Under the pieces are notes generated by a model that was given only the letters and a program-made list of their open reading frames with translations, had not been told where the DNA came from and searched no databases. A stretch of 64,000 bases of DNA, taken from assembly GCA_034359265.1 (NCBI GenBank), contig CP136893.1, positions 27,970,001 through 28,034,000 of the forward strand, in the 5' to 3' direction. This DNA comes from Canna indica (lineage: Eukaryota > Streptophyta > Magnoliopsida > Zingiberales > Cannaceae). This document shows positions 12,540 to 23,059 of this stretch, piece after piece. The translations under genes and the position numbers were made by a program. How positions within the stretch are numbered: the stretch's first letter is position 1; the number at the start of each line of letters is the position of its first letter.

Positions 12540-12976
12540 TGGTATAAACTTCGTACCTGGAGGCGAAAGTAGTGGTATGAACTTCGTACCTGGAGGCGAA
12601 GTTACCTCAGCTTGAGGTTCTCCTACGCGGCTGGAAGTCTCGTTCAGTTCGATCGAACAAATCGGAGATAGAAGAAAAGAGGGATCTGAGGAGGAAAGGG
12701 AGGAAGAAGTAATTTGTATTCAACTTCACGTATCCAGCTTCGATCTATTATTTTCCTATTTATAGTTTCTCAATTACATGCTTCATTAAAATGCATAGTC
12801 ACAGCCCTGGTGGTGTCACTCTCTCACGCGGTTGCTCCTACATGGCATTGCGTCGTGCTCCTCTTAATCACACGCAGATGTCGTTGCTCGGGTTGACGTG
12901 TCAAGATATATCCTCACCCTCTGCCTCTTCATGCAGTGTGATTTGACCTTGTACTCCTACATCATCGTCCATAACA
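12540..12976 (-). repeat. 3' LTR of the gypsy element (437 bp)
   Basis: It is homologous to 17496-17914 over its whole length. Its terminal 30 or so bases are duplicated in tandem (TGGTATAAACTTCGTACC and TGGTATGAACTTCGTACC), which the other LTR lacks. The pol frame runs into this LTR and stops at 12901. Confidence 0.9.
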
Positions 12977-15900
12977 ATACTCGGCGGCTCAAATTGAACC
13001 TTGTCCTCAAGGTTCTGAGAGAGTCGCTGGCGTTGTTCTTCCTCACCATATGTAGCGGTTACACCAGCTGAGTTGCTGGCATCGTTTGGCTCCTCCCCTC
13101 CGATCTGCAATAGTGGTAGAGGAATGACCTGCATCTCCAGCTTCCCTCGACATTGTTTAAGGACTAAAATGTGAGAAACAGGATGAATGTGAGACATCGT
13201 CAGAAGCTCGAGCTTGTACGCAACCTTCCCCACTCTCTTGATGATGCGAAAAGGCCCGAAGAAATGGGGGTTGAGCTTTTGATTCTTCATTAAGCGAACT
13301 GAGAGTTGGCGATATGGCATCAGTCGAACGAATACCCAATCCCCTTCTCGGAACTCTAATTCCCGGCGATACTTGTCTGCCTGAGTTTTCATTAGCAGTT
13401 GTAGCTTCAACAGGCTAGAATTCAATTCTGCCAAGATTTCGTCTCGTGTTGTCAGTTCCTGATCAACCCCTGAATGCTTTATCGTCCCTCCCAAGTAACG
13501 AATGAGAATCGATGGCTGTCGCCCATACAGAGCTCGAAAAGGTGTCATGCCTGTCGAGTTTTGAAAAGAAGTGTTGTACCAGTACTCAGCCCATGGGAGG
13601 AATCTCACCCACTTTGAAGGTTTTTCACAGACGAAGCTCCTAAAATACATTTCGAGACACCAATTTCGATCCTTCGTCTGACCGTCCGTCTGTAGATGGT
13701 AAGCTAAACTGAATCCCAATGTCGATCCCTACGGTCTCGACAATTCACGCCATAATGCTCCCGTAAAATGGCTATCTCAATCGCTGATGATCAAACGTGG
13801 TACCCCATGGAGCTTGATGATGCCATTGAGGAAAACCTCCGCGACCTTCTCTATCGTATACTTCCGTGGTAATGGAAAGAAATGATCATATTTGGTCAAT
13901 CGATCAATTACCACTAAGATTGCAGATTGCTCTCTTGAAACTGGCAAACTCGTGATAAAATCCATGGAAATATCTTCAAAAACTTCGTTAGGAATGGGTA
14001 ATAGCTGAAGCAATCCCGCCGGAGATAGTTGCTCATTCTTCATTCGTTGACAGATTTGGCAGTCGCCGACAAATCGTTGCACATCCTTCCTCATGCCTTT
14101 CCAAGCAAAGTTTGCTGAGAGACGATGAAAAGTCCCGCTGATACCCGAGTGTCCCCCCCAAACGGAGCAATGAAATTCTTTCAATAACAAGGCTTTAATG
14201 TGATTATCATCCGGAATAAAAATTCGACCTTTGAGCAAGAGGATCCCATTTCGATCTTCGAACTTCTCACTAAGTTCACTTTGTCCACGCAGCTGTTGTC
14301 GGAGGGATTGCACTTCCGTGTTTTCCTGGTTAAGTTTCCTTACCAGTTCTAAAATGTCAAATAAAGGTCGAGATAAGGATATCAAAGTAAACTCCGGCTC
14401 CCTGGATAAAGCGTCTGGTACTGTATTCATCTTCCCCGCCCTATACTTGATTTCACAGTCGTAGCCCATAAGCTTGAACACCCATTTTTGTTGCTCCTGC
14501 ATTTGAATGACTTGGTGTTGCAGCTCCTTGAGCGGTCCATGGTCAGTTACAATTGTAAACTTTCTCCCCAGCAAATATTGGCGCCACTTCTGTACTGCTC
14601 GAACCATGACATACAACTCTCGATGGTAAGTTGAAATGGCTTGTAGTCATGGTGATAGCTTCTGACTAAAGAACGCAATGGGCTGCTTCGATTGAGTTAG
14701 AATGGCACCAATCCCGACTCCGAAAGCATCCGACTCAATGACAAACTCTTTACTGAAATTGGGTAGCTTCAGTATAGGTGCCCGACTTAATTCTTCTTTA
14801 AGGTTATCAAATGCTTGCTGAGTCGCACTCGACCATTTAAAAGCCTCCTTCTCCAGGAGGTCTATCAAAGGTGCTGCAATATGTGCAAACCCCCGTATAA
14901 ACCTTTTGTAGTAACCAGCAAGACCCAAGAATCCCCAGAGGCCTTTTATGTTGCGCGACACTGGCCAATTCCGAACAACATCCACCTTGGAAGGATCCAT
15001 CTGCAAGCCATCTGCTGAAACAAGATGACCCAAATACTCAATCATTGTGCAGCCGAATGAACACTTAGATCTCTTGGCCACAAAATTATTGTCTTGTAAT
15101 ATTTGTAGAGCTATCCGGAGATGCTCCCTATGCTCATTCAAGGACCCACTACAAACCAAAATATCATCGAAGAAAACTAGTATAAATTTCCTCAGAAATG
15201 GCAGAAAGATTTGGTTCATTGTAGCTTGAAATGTCGATGGCACATTGGACAAACCAAATGGCATTACGAGGAACTCGTAATGGCCATCATGTGTGCGAAA
15301 AGCAGTCTTAAAGATATCCTTTGAATGCACGCGAATTTGATGGTATCCAGCCAACAAATCAAGTTTAGAGAAGAGGCGAGCATTACCCACTTAATCAAAT
15401 AACTCGTCTGCTATCGGAATGGGAAATCGATCTTTGATCGTAGCAGCGTTCAAAGCTCTGTAATCTACACAGAACCAACAAGTCCCATCTTTTTTGTTCA
15501 CCAATAGTACCGGAGAAGAGAACGGGTTGTTACTTGGCTGAATTAGTCCTTCATCAAGCATTTGCTTCACCCGACGTACATTCTCTTCTTTCTGGTAAGT
15601 GGGTATCAGTAAGGTTTTACATTGACAAACCTTTGTTTCTCGGGCAAATGAATCCTATGATCAGTGTCCATTGCCAGTGGTAATCCACGAGGAGTAAATA
15701 CATCTTTATACTCTGCAAGCAATTGTTGAATTCCTGCATCCCGACATTCCTCAGATTGTCTTTCATGATGTATCAATTCAAGATGATACATCTCCATTAC
15801 TGATTGAGTCCCACATAGTTAACGAAGAACATTACACTGAATCTATTTAGGCTGCATCGAAGCTTCGCCTACCCAAGAACAGGTTGTGTCGTGTAGCTGA

Positions 15901-16365
15901 AACTCAAAGCACCTTTGGGCGAAAACCATTATGACCGACCCTAATGTGGCCATTCAGGCGACACCCAACACGATGTTGGAACCTTTGATTGGCAAGGAAT
16001 AGAAAACCATAGTAACTCTAGACCCTTGTATAACCAGTGGCAGCTTCTTGATGATGCCTTCGCTTTTAATGCGTGCGCCACTTCCAACCATGACCCTGAA
16101 AGCCGCAATTGATTCCACTGCAAGTCCTAAATACTTAATCACTCGTGTCTGTACGAAATTGAGTGTTGTCGTCGTCAACAAGTATATGTACCTCCTTGCC
16201 ATGAATTGAGCCTTTAAATCTTAAAGTGGTAGGCAAAAAAGTCCCAGATAATGCATTGAAGGAAATTAGTGAATGTTCTGTGCCTTCTTCCTCAGGCAAT
16301 TCCAGTTGTATAAGTCCAGCTTCATCTTCTTCTTCCTTGATCTGACCATCATCCATCATAAACAT
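12901..16365 (-). pseudogene. pol: gypsy pol remnant (protease, RT, RNase H, integrase)
   Basis: The protease region (16365-16135) has lost the Asp-Ser/Thr-Gly centre and reads VDDDNTQF. From 15390 to 12901 the rest is in one frame, broken by single in-frame stops near 15393, 14646, 13776 and 13730. RT keeps an FFDDIL form of the catalytic YxDD motif (about 15165). RNase H follows (14640-14380), then integrase with the HHCC zinc motif (His pair and CQIC, near 14160-14045) and the SMDFITSLP segment of its catalytic core. The C-terminal part after LNPHFFGPF is typical of plant gypsy integrases. Two of the stops are TGA where the family has an Arg codon, as expected from CGA to TGA by methyl-C decay. 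At least one frameshift lies between 15797 and 15390. Confidence 0.9.
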
Positions 16366-17270
16366 CTAGGGCGCCTTGCACTTATGACCCCAAGAATATT
16401 TTTCGTCGCAATAAAAACATAGACCTTGCTCACGTTGTTTTTGAGCTTCACTCGAAGAGATGCGATGAGGCATTTGCCGAGTGCCACTGGAAGACGATGA
16501 CGATGCCGTTGAGGACGCCATCGTTTTTGCAGATGACGCTACTGTATTTGCGCCTTTAGAATATGAATACAAACTCCCTAATGTGCCCTTCTGAGGTGTT
16601 GGTAAGAGACCCTGAGGTTTTGGACCCATCGGCCATGCCGAGAACTTGCGTGCAGTTGCTACCTTTGCCTCGCAGCGCTTGGCCAAAGTAATGGCTTTGT
16701 GCATTGTAGTAACCTGGATCGCTAGTACATCTGATTTAATATCCGATCGTAACCAAAAAATGAAATAATTTAGCAAGAAAGACTCTGGCAAATATGTTGT
16801 TCTTAGAGCTAATTCTTCAAATTTGGTCTCGTAATCTTCCACAGTGGTTTGCTACACAAGCTTTGTAAGTTGCCCTTCTGGTTGCTCCAGATCTGTTGGT
16901 TCAAAGCACCGGCGGATGACATCCACCAAATGTCTCCACTCAACCAACTGTTTGCGCCGCTGCATACATCGAAACCACTTCCTGGCGATCCCCTCCATGT
17001 GGAAAGATGCCATGGTGTGACCCGATGTTGATCTTCCGTTGAGTAGAAATCAAAGAAATCTTCGGTCGTTGCAATCCACTCCTCCGCGTCAGTGCCATTA
17101 AAGAGAGGGAGTTCAATTTGCGAGGGTTTGGGAGGAAACAAAAACTCGTCCTCCTCACCATCTTCCCCTCGTGGATTATTCCTCCAACGCGATGATTGCA
17201 TACCAACACCACTGGAAGCAGGTTGCTCCGGTTTACATCTTGACCACTGTACCATCTGATTATTTAACAA
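16366..17270 (-). pseudogene. gag: gypsy gag remnant
   Basis: The capsid-like segment contains ELPLFNGTDAEEWI (near 17115) and continues in shifted frames to 16842, then reads EDYETKFEELALRTTYLPE. The nucleocapsid zinc knuckle is near the end, CFYCDEKYSWGHKC (about 16415-16375). Frame breaks near 17030 and 16845 mean no intact gag can be made. Confidence 0.85.
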
Positions 17271-17495
17271 GGCGGTCTGGGATGAGATCGTCTGTAAAAG
17301 TTTCTACTGGCCTTCAATCGCCTGCTGTTGTGATTCCATATTCGATTGCAGCAATCCCAGTAATTGATCATGGCGATCTGTTGATTCTTGTAATGCTTTG
17401 ACTGCCTCGGCCAACGCATCAGAACGCGTCTCCATGCTATGCAATCGGTGATCGAAGAAGAGATTTCCAAGTAGTAGGCTCAATGAAAGCACCAA

Positions 17496-17914
17496 TGGCA
17501 TGAACTTCGTACTTGGAGGCGAAGTTACCTCAGCTTGAGGTTCTCCTATGCGGCTGGAAGTGTCGTTCAGTTGGATCGGACGAATCGGAGATAGAAGAAA
17601 AGAGGGATCTGAGGAGGGAAGGGAGGGAAGATAGAAACAAAGGGGGGAGTAATTTGTATTCAACTTCACGTATCCCGCTTTGATCTATTATTTTCCTATT
17701 TATAGGTTCTCAATTACATGCTTCATTGAATTGCATAGTCGCAGCCCCAGTGGGGTCTCTCTCTCTCACGTGGTTGCTCCTACGTGGCATTGCGAAGTGC
17801 TCCTCTTGATCATATGCAGCTGCTGTTGCTCGGGCTAACGTGTCAAGATCCTCACCCTCCGCCTCTTCATGCAGTGTGATTTGACCACGTACTCCTACGT
17901 CATTGTCCATAACA
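17496..17914 (-). repeat. 5' LTR of the gypsy element (419 bp)
   Basis: It starts TGTTATGGACAATG on the minus strand and ends TTCATGCCA. It differs from the other LTR by many scattered substitutions and small indels, so the insertion is not recent. Confidence 0.9.
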
Positions 17915-17919
17915 GGAAG

Positions 17920-18599
17920 AGAGCAGGGAGGCACCCCTCGTACCCGCCCCGCCTCATCAGCATTCTTACTCAACTATCACTAAGTAGTTTTATATAGGAA
18001 AAAGAAAACACAACTCCCTACAATTTTTTAAAGTAGAAGGAGGAGATTAGGGAATCACTCCAATTCTTCAGTAAGTTAAAAGCTTGGATTATCTACCGGG
18101 GGTATTTATGCCATGAACAATTATTTATATAGTTTATTATATGTTAACGTGATTGTATAAAGTAATATGCATTTTGATCTTAGAAATTTGTGTTTCTTGG
18201 TGAAATACATGAGAATTATATGAATTCCAATATTGGTATCAAAGCCTCAGGTTATTTGCATCATTACTTTTAATTTTAAATTCGTACATGTTTGAATTTT
18301 ACATGAAATTTGGCTTCTTCTTTTTTTATGGCATGAAACTATGTGTATAATGCTTCTTATATGTGCAATATTAGTCTTAAATAGAAGGAGAGAACAAGAG
18401 ATTTAATTTGATATATTATATGCTCAATTTGGACAAAAATTGAGGAGCAAATTCTCTTGAATATAACAAGGATCAAGAAAATTTTCGGATCCATATCAAG
18501 GATCTGAAAAATTTTCGAATCCATAATTTTTTTTCTCAAATCCTCCGAAATAACCTCTAATTTGATCTGGTATTCGTTTCGAGACTTTTGTAAAAGTCG
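17920..18599. other. Spacer
   Basis: AT-rich apart from a short GC-rich patch beside the gypsy element. No gene seen. Confidence 0.4.
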
Positions 18600-19050
18600 G
18601 GAAAATAATATGTTCTAAACTTTCTCAAAAATGTGAAACTAGAACAAGTAAGACCAATTCACATTTTTTGATAACTATTGGACTGGACTAGTACTTTTGG
18701 GCCCATCAGGATTAGACCTAGAAATGCCCACATTCATGAACCAGACTCAAGCCAAGCCAAATAGTTAGACTTGGGGGGCTCCACCCGATCATACAAGGGC
18801 ACATGCGTCCTCATTAATTACGAGGGATTACACGATCGCGAGCTCGATATCTTTTGGGATCAATCTCGACCCACACTAAGCAACATCCCTACGAGATTTT
18901 CGGGCGACATCATCACCAATCAACCCTCATCCTCGCAATAAATACGAACACCACGCTCCTCAGATAAAGGAGATTCCAATTTCCATTACACCTATTTTGA
19001 ACACATTCTTACTTGAGCGTTAGAGTGTCTTTTGTGGGTCACCCCAGCGT
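18600..19050 (+). repeat. 3' part of a Tat-like gypsy LTR
   Basis: The stretch near 19008-19040 (ACTTGAGCGTTAGAGTGTC) matches the end of the LTR seen in many plant Tat-clade gypsy elements. The left edge of the LTR is unclear and its partner LTR is not in the window, so the element is incomplete. Confidence 0.6.
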
Positions 19051-19282
19051 CTAATAAACAACCTTTAGGCGGAGAACCGACGGTAGCAGCCTAGGTCAAG
19101 ATGCTGACATGGTCTTGAGAACAACACTCGGTCGAACACAAGCGTCGCCACTCAGAGCATGAAGAAGACAACCACTCATATAGAAAAAGACAAGTTTCCA
19201 TCCTTCAGGACGAGGTCTCCCGCACGCATCATCAGAGAGAAGAGAAGGACACGAGAGCCCCAGAGGCTACCCAGATTCCACC

Positions 19283-20184
19283 TTGATTCAAGCTGCCGAC
19301 CACACTAAAGCCATACAACGACATGGGCGATTCGACCACGCACCTAATGATGTTCAGGTCCATGATACTCCTCAATGGAGCAACCGATCCCATCCTCTGT
19401 CGAGCCTTCCCGACTTTTCTAGAGAAAGTTGTACTACTGTGGTTCTCTTCCCTTCCACCAGGGGTCTATACACACATTCGAAGAACTCTCCCGCGCCTTC
19501 ACCAACCAATTTTCCTCGTCATAGATCTACTCCAAAACCGAGGATGCCCTCCACTACATCAATCAAGGGAAACACGAGTCACTAAAAGACTACATAAAAG
19601 AGGTTCCAGACCACGACCATGGAGATCCTGAGCCTCAACCCGCATGTCGAGCTATTTTCTATCGAGCACGGGTTGAAGCCTGGACACTTCGTAGATCAGA
19701 TCGCCCTAGTGAAGCCGAAGGATATGATCGAGTTTTGGGAGAAAACTGCAAACCTTATAGAGATGGAGGAACTCCGAGAGGCCAGAAAAGTCGAAAGGCA
19801 AAATGCCAAAGATGCCACCGAGGACAAGAAGTGCAAGAAGCCCAATAGAAAGGACGACCAAACAAAGACTATCACAACCAGGATCACGATAGGACAAGGA
19901 GGTCACCCTCCAGGCCTATTCCCAGGTTCGACGAGTACACTCCCCTCAACATTAGATGAGAGACCATACTATAGGAGATCTACAATCTATAGTTGCTCAG
20001 TCCTCACAGTAGCCAAAAGAGGCCAAAACCCTCGTTTAATATCGACAAGAGCAAAAGGTGTGAGTTCCATCGAACCTACAAACACACCACCGAGGAGTGT
20101 GTGGTACTCCGACATCAAATCGAGCGCTTGATCAGAGAAGGCCGCATCGACCGCTATGTCCGTCGTAGACGAAATCGTAGCCGA
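19283..20184 (+). pseudogene. gag: Tat-like gypsy gag remnant, split by a solo LTR
   Basis: Three frames share the signal. About 19340-19540 reads CRAFPTFLEKVVLLWFSSLP, a capsid motif of this clade; 19580-19790 reads EHGLKPGHFVDQIAL and onwards; 20040-20184 reads KRCEFHRTYKHTTEECVVLR, the zinc-binding-like end of gag. The reading continues after the inserted LTR at 21733 and fades by about 21950. Several frameshifts are needed, so it is dead. Confidence 0.75.
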
Positions 20185-21732
20185 TATAGTCGAAATGACA
20201 ACACTAGAGGGGGTGAATAGTGTGTTTACTAAATTAATTAGCCTAAATCCGATTTTATTCATTTCTCAAATCGTTTAGGCAATTTACAATTGAATGATTA
20301 GATACGGAAGTAATAAATGATAAAGCAATAAATACACACAAGTTATCAATGCAAACACGAGAATTTATAGTGGTTCGGCCCCAATGCCTACTCCACTACC
20401 TAAGCACCCCGCTTAGGATTTCCAAACTAGTTTAACTAGATTAAATCAGTTTCTCTTACACAGAGGACTTTGACTCGAAGAGTCTCACTCTCGACCTAAG
20501 ACACTTTCACACCCGGAAGTCTCTGCCTTCTTATCGAGAGCACTCTTCCACCTCAACCATAAGGGACAACTCCACTTAATCCTAGCAAATTACGTTTAAT
20601 TACAACGGTGGATTTAAACCTCAAACACGAAGGCTACCACCCAATTTTAAGACCTAACAATCCTAGGTCTTCACACACACAAATCCAAAGAATACGTTCA
20701 AATAACAGTAAAAATACAATCAAAAGAGCTTAAGAAATGAAAGAGAAACCACAGCTCTTTTCCATGCCTTCAATGCCTTCAACTCGTCAAGAGGTATAGC
20801 TCGAATCAAATCCCGAGTTGAGGAAGCAGTTGGCGCTTGAAGAAGATGTTCACGGAAGAACAGAGCGTTGTTGATCGATTCTTTGAAGGCTCAAATCTCC
20901 CTTTAGAATGCTCAATTAAATCTATAGGAGTGAGTGAGAGAGAGGTTAAGTGAGTTATATGAGTGATATATATAACCTCACAAAGGAACGGCAGCTCAAC
21001 GGATAAAAAACTATCTGTTACAGTCGCTCGATCGATTGGTCGATTGACCAACCAATCGATCACTCGAACGATCGCTGCCTTCCTCTCTGTGTGCGGTGGA
21101 TCGATGGTTCGACCGCCCAAACACAAGACTGGGTTCCCGCAATTCGGTCGACCCATCTGTCAACCGATGCAGGGGAAGCAGAGACACGCGATCACGCGAT
21201 CCTCAATTTGGTCGATCGATCGATCGACCACTAGGGCTACTGCCCATTTCTGACCTCCGTCGGTCGACCGACCGGTTAACCGAAGTAGCCACTGCCAGTT
21301 TTAGGCAGTGTTCGATTGATCAACTGGTCGATCGAATTGGCTACTGCCAATTTCTTACACTCTTCGATCGACCGACCGGTCGATTGAACATAGGTTGATA
21401 TTGATTTTTTAGCCATTTTTCTTGCGCGCTTCATTTTCGGGTTCCGGCTTTCAACGAGCATCAACTTGGAGAGCTTTCTATTTGATCTTTGGACTCTTCC
21501 AATGCGACTTTGGTGCACTCGTCGATCTTTGAGATGTTTCGCGACAAACCCGAGCGCGACAATCAATGTCCTTCTGATTTTCTGATTTCTTCTAATTTTT
21601 CCGATCGAGAACATCGAACGCTAATCGATATGGAACCTAAAAGATTTCTCGACTAAATATTAGTTTCATGTTTGTTATCATCAAAACCGAGATTAAGAGA
21701 TTAAGACCAATATTAAAAACCTAAAGCCAACA
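20185..21732 (-). mobile_element. Solo LTR, family 1 copy 1 (1548 bp)
   Basis: On the minus strand it begins TGTTGGCTTTAGG, soon followed by GATGATAACAAACATG, and ends at GTCATTTCGACTATA, a decayed form of the GTCATTTCTCCAACA terminus. The flanks GCCGA (20180-20184 and 21733-21737) are identical, a 5-bp duplication typical of LTR elements. There is no internal region and no second LTR, so it is a solo LTR. It carries the family's conserved block GTGGTTCGGCCCCAATGCC (about 20371-20389). A cluster of GGTCGACC/CGATCG palindromes lies at 21020-21395. Confidence 0.85.
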
Positions 21733-23059
21733 GCCGAGACCGGCAAAACTACGACCACCAGTGCTAAAGTCCGAGTAGGACATCGCCGCCCTGCGGCATG
21801 ACAAGCAATTACAAGGACCGTAGAACCGAGCAGTCCAATGCTGAAATATAGATGACTACATAGCAGGCGAATTCGTCGAAGGAGGTGAGATGAGCTTAGC
21901 CAGAATGGAATCACTCCAAGCCATCATGGCAATCGATGATGCAATGATAATGTAAGTAAGAAATAAAGTAGTAAAATAATTTTAAAAAATAAAAAAATTT
22001 AACTTTACCCATTCGATAAAGATTGTTAAAAACTTTCTTGTAAACAACATTCATAGTTGTATTTGGCTGAAAATATTCATGATTCTCCAACAAAATCTTC
22101 AGTCATTTTCAATTTTTCACCCTTGAACCAACATACAATTGGCAATGAGTAAAAACTAGCCTTGGAAGATAAATGCCAACAAAAGAAAAATAATGAACAG
22201 CTGAAGACTAAATATACAACAAATAATCACGAAGCTAATCTTATATAAACAATTGAAAATTTTGAAAATTTGAAAATTTGAAAATTAATTTCCAATAATT
22301 AATAAAATTTGAAATTAATATATACTTCGAAAATTAATTAATTTTATAGAGATAATATTTCCAAATTCGAAAATTTGAAAATTAAACATTAAACATAATT
22401 TAAATAGAGTCTAAAATTTGGAAATTAAATCTTCTTAATTGAAAATTAAGTCTGCTCAATTAAATGAATTTGAAAAAAATAATAATTAATAAAATTTCAA
22501 ATTTGAAATTAAATATGCATTATTTGGAAATTAAGCAATGAAAATTTCAAATTAATCATAACTTAAATAGAGTCAAAAATTTAGAAATTAATTCTTCTTG
22601 ATTGGAAAGTAAGTTTGCTTAATTAAATGGATTTGAAAAAAAAAGGAAATTAATAAAATTCCAAATTCCAAATTAAACATGACTTAAATAGAGTTTAAAA
22701 AAATTAGAAATTAATTCTTCTTAATAGGATATTTGATAATATGGAAATTTTAATTTGAAAATTTGAAAATTAATTTTGATTAATTAATAAAATTTGAAAT
22801 CAATATGTATTTCAATAATTAATAAATTTCAAATTTTATTATGCATAATTAAAAGGATCCAAAAATTTGGAAATTAATCCTGTTTAATTTGATATTAAGT
22901 TTGATTAATTTAAATATAATTAAAATTTTGGAAATTAAGTATACTGAGTTGGAAGTGAAACATGCTTAATTTAATGGATTCGAAAATTTTCAATTAATCA
23001 TACATAATTATAGAGGGAAAAAAAAATTCTAAATTAAACATGCATAATATAATATAGAG

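Larger units (their letters stand above)
12540..17914 (-). mobile_element. Ty3/gypsy LTR retrotransposon, complete but defective
   Basis: On the minus strand the order is LTR (17914-17496), gag, protease, reverse transcriptase, RNase H, integrase, LTR (12976-12540). This protease-RT-RNase H-integrase order defines the Ty3/gypsy superfamily. Both LTRs begin TGTTATGGAC and end in TGCCA or its equivalent. The flanks are GGCAG (12535-12539) and GGAAG (17915-17919), a 4/5 match for a 5-bp target duplication. Immediately inside the 5' LTR is TTGGTGCTTTCATTG, where a primer binding site would lie; I could not assign the tRNA. No clear polypurine tract is seen before the 3' LTR. Confidence 0.92.

Noticed and set aside
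12000..18000. An older element around the gypsy insertion, suggested by GGTACCCG-type words on both sides
   Set aside because: I could not find matching ends or a duplication; left as a remark only.
19696..20262. Minus-strand frames over the Tat-like gag
   Set aside because: They are shadows of the plus-strand gag remnant.
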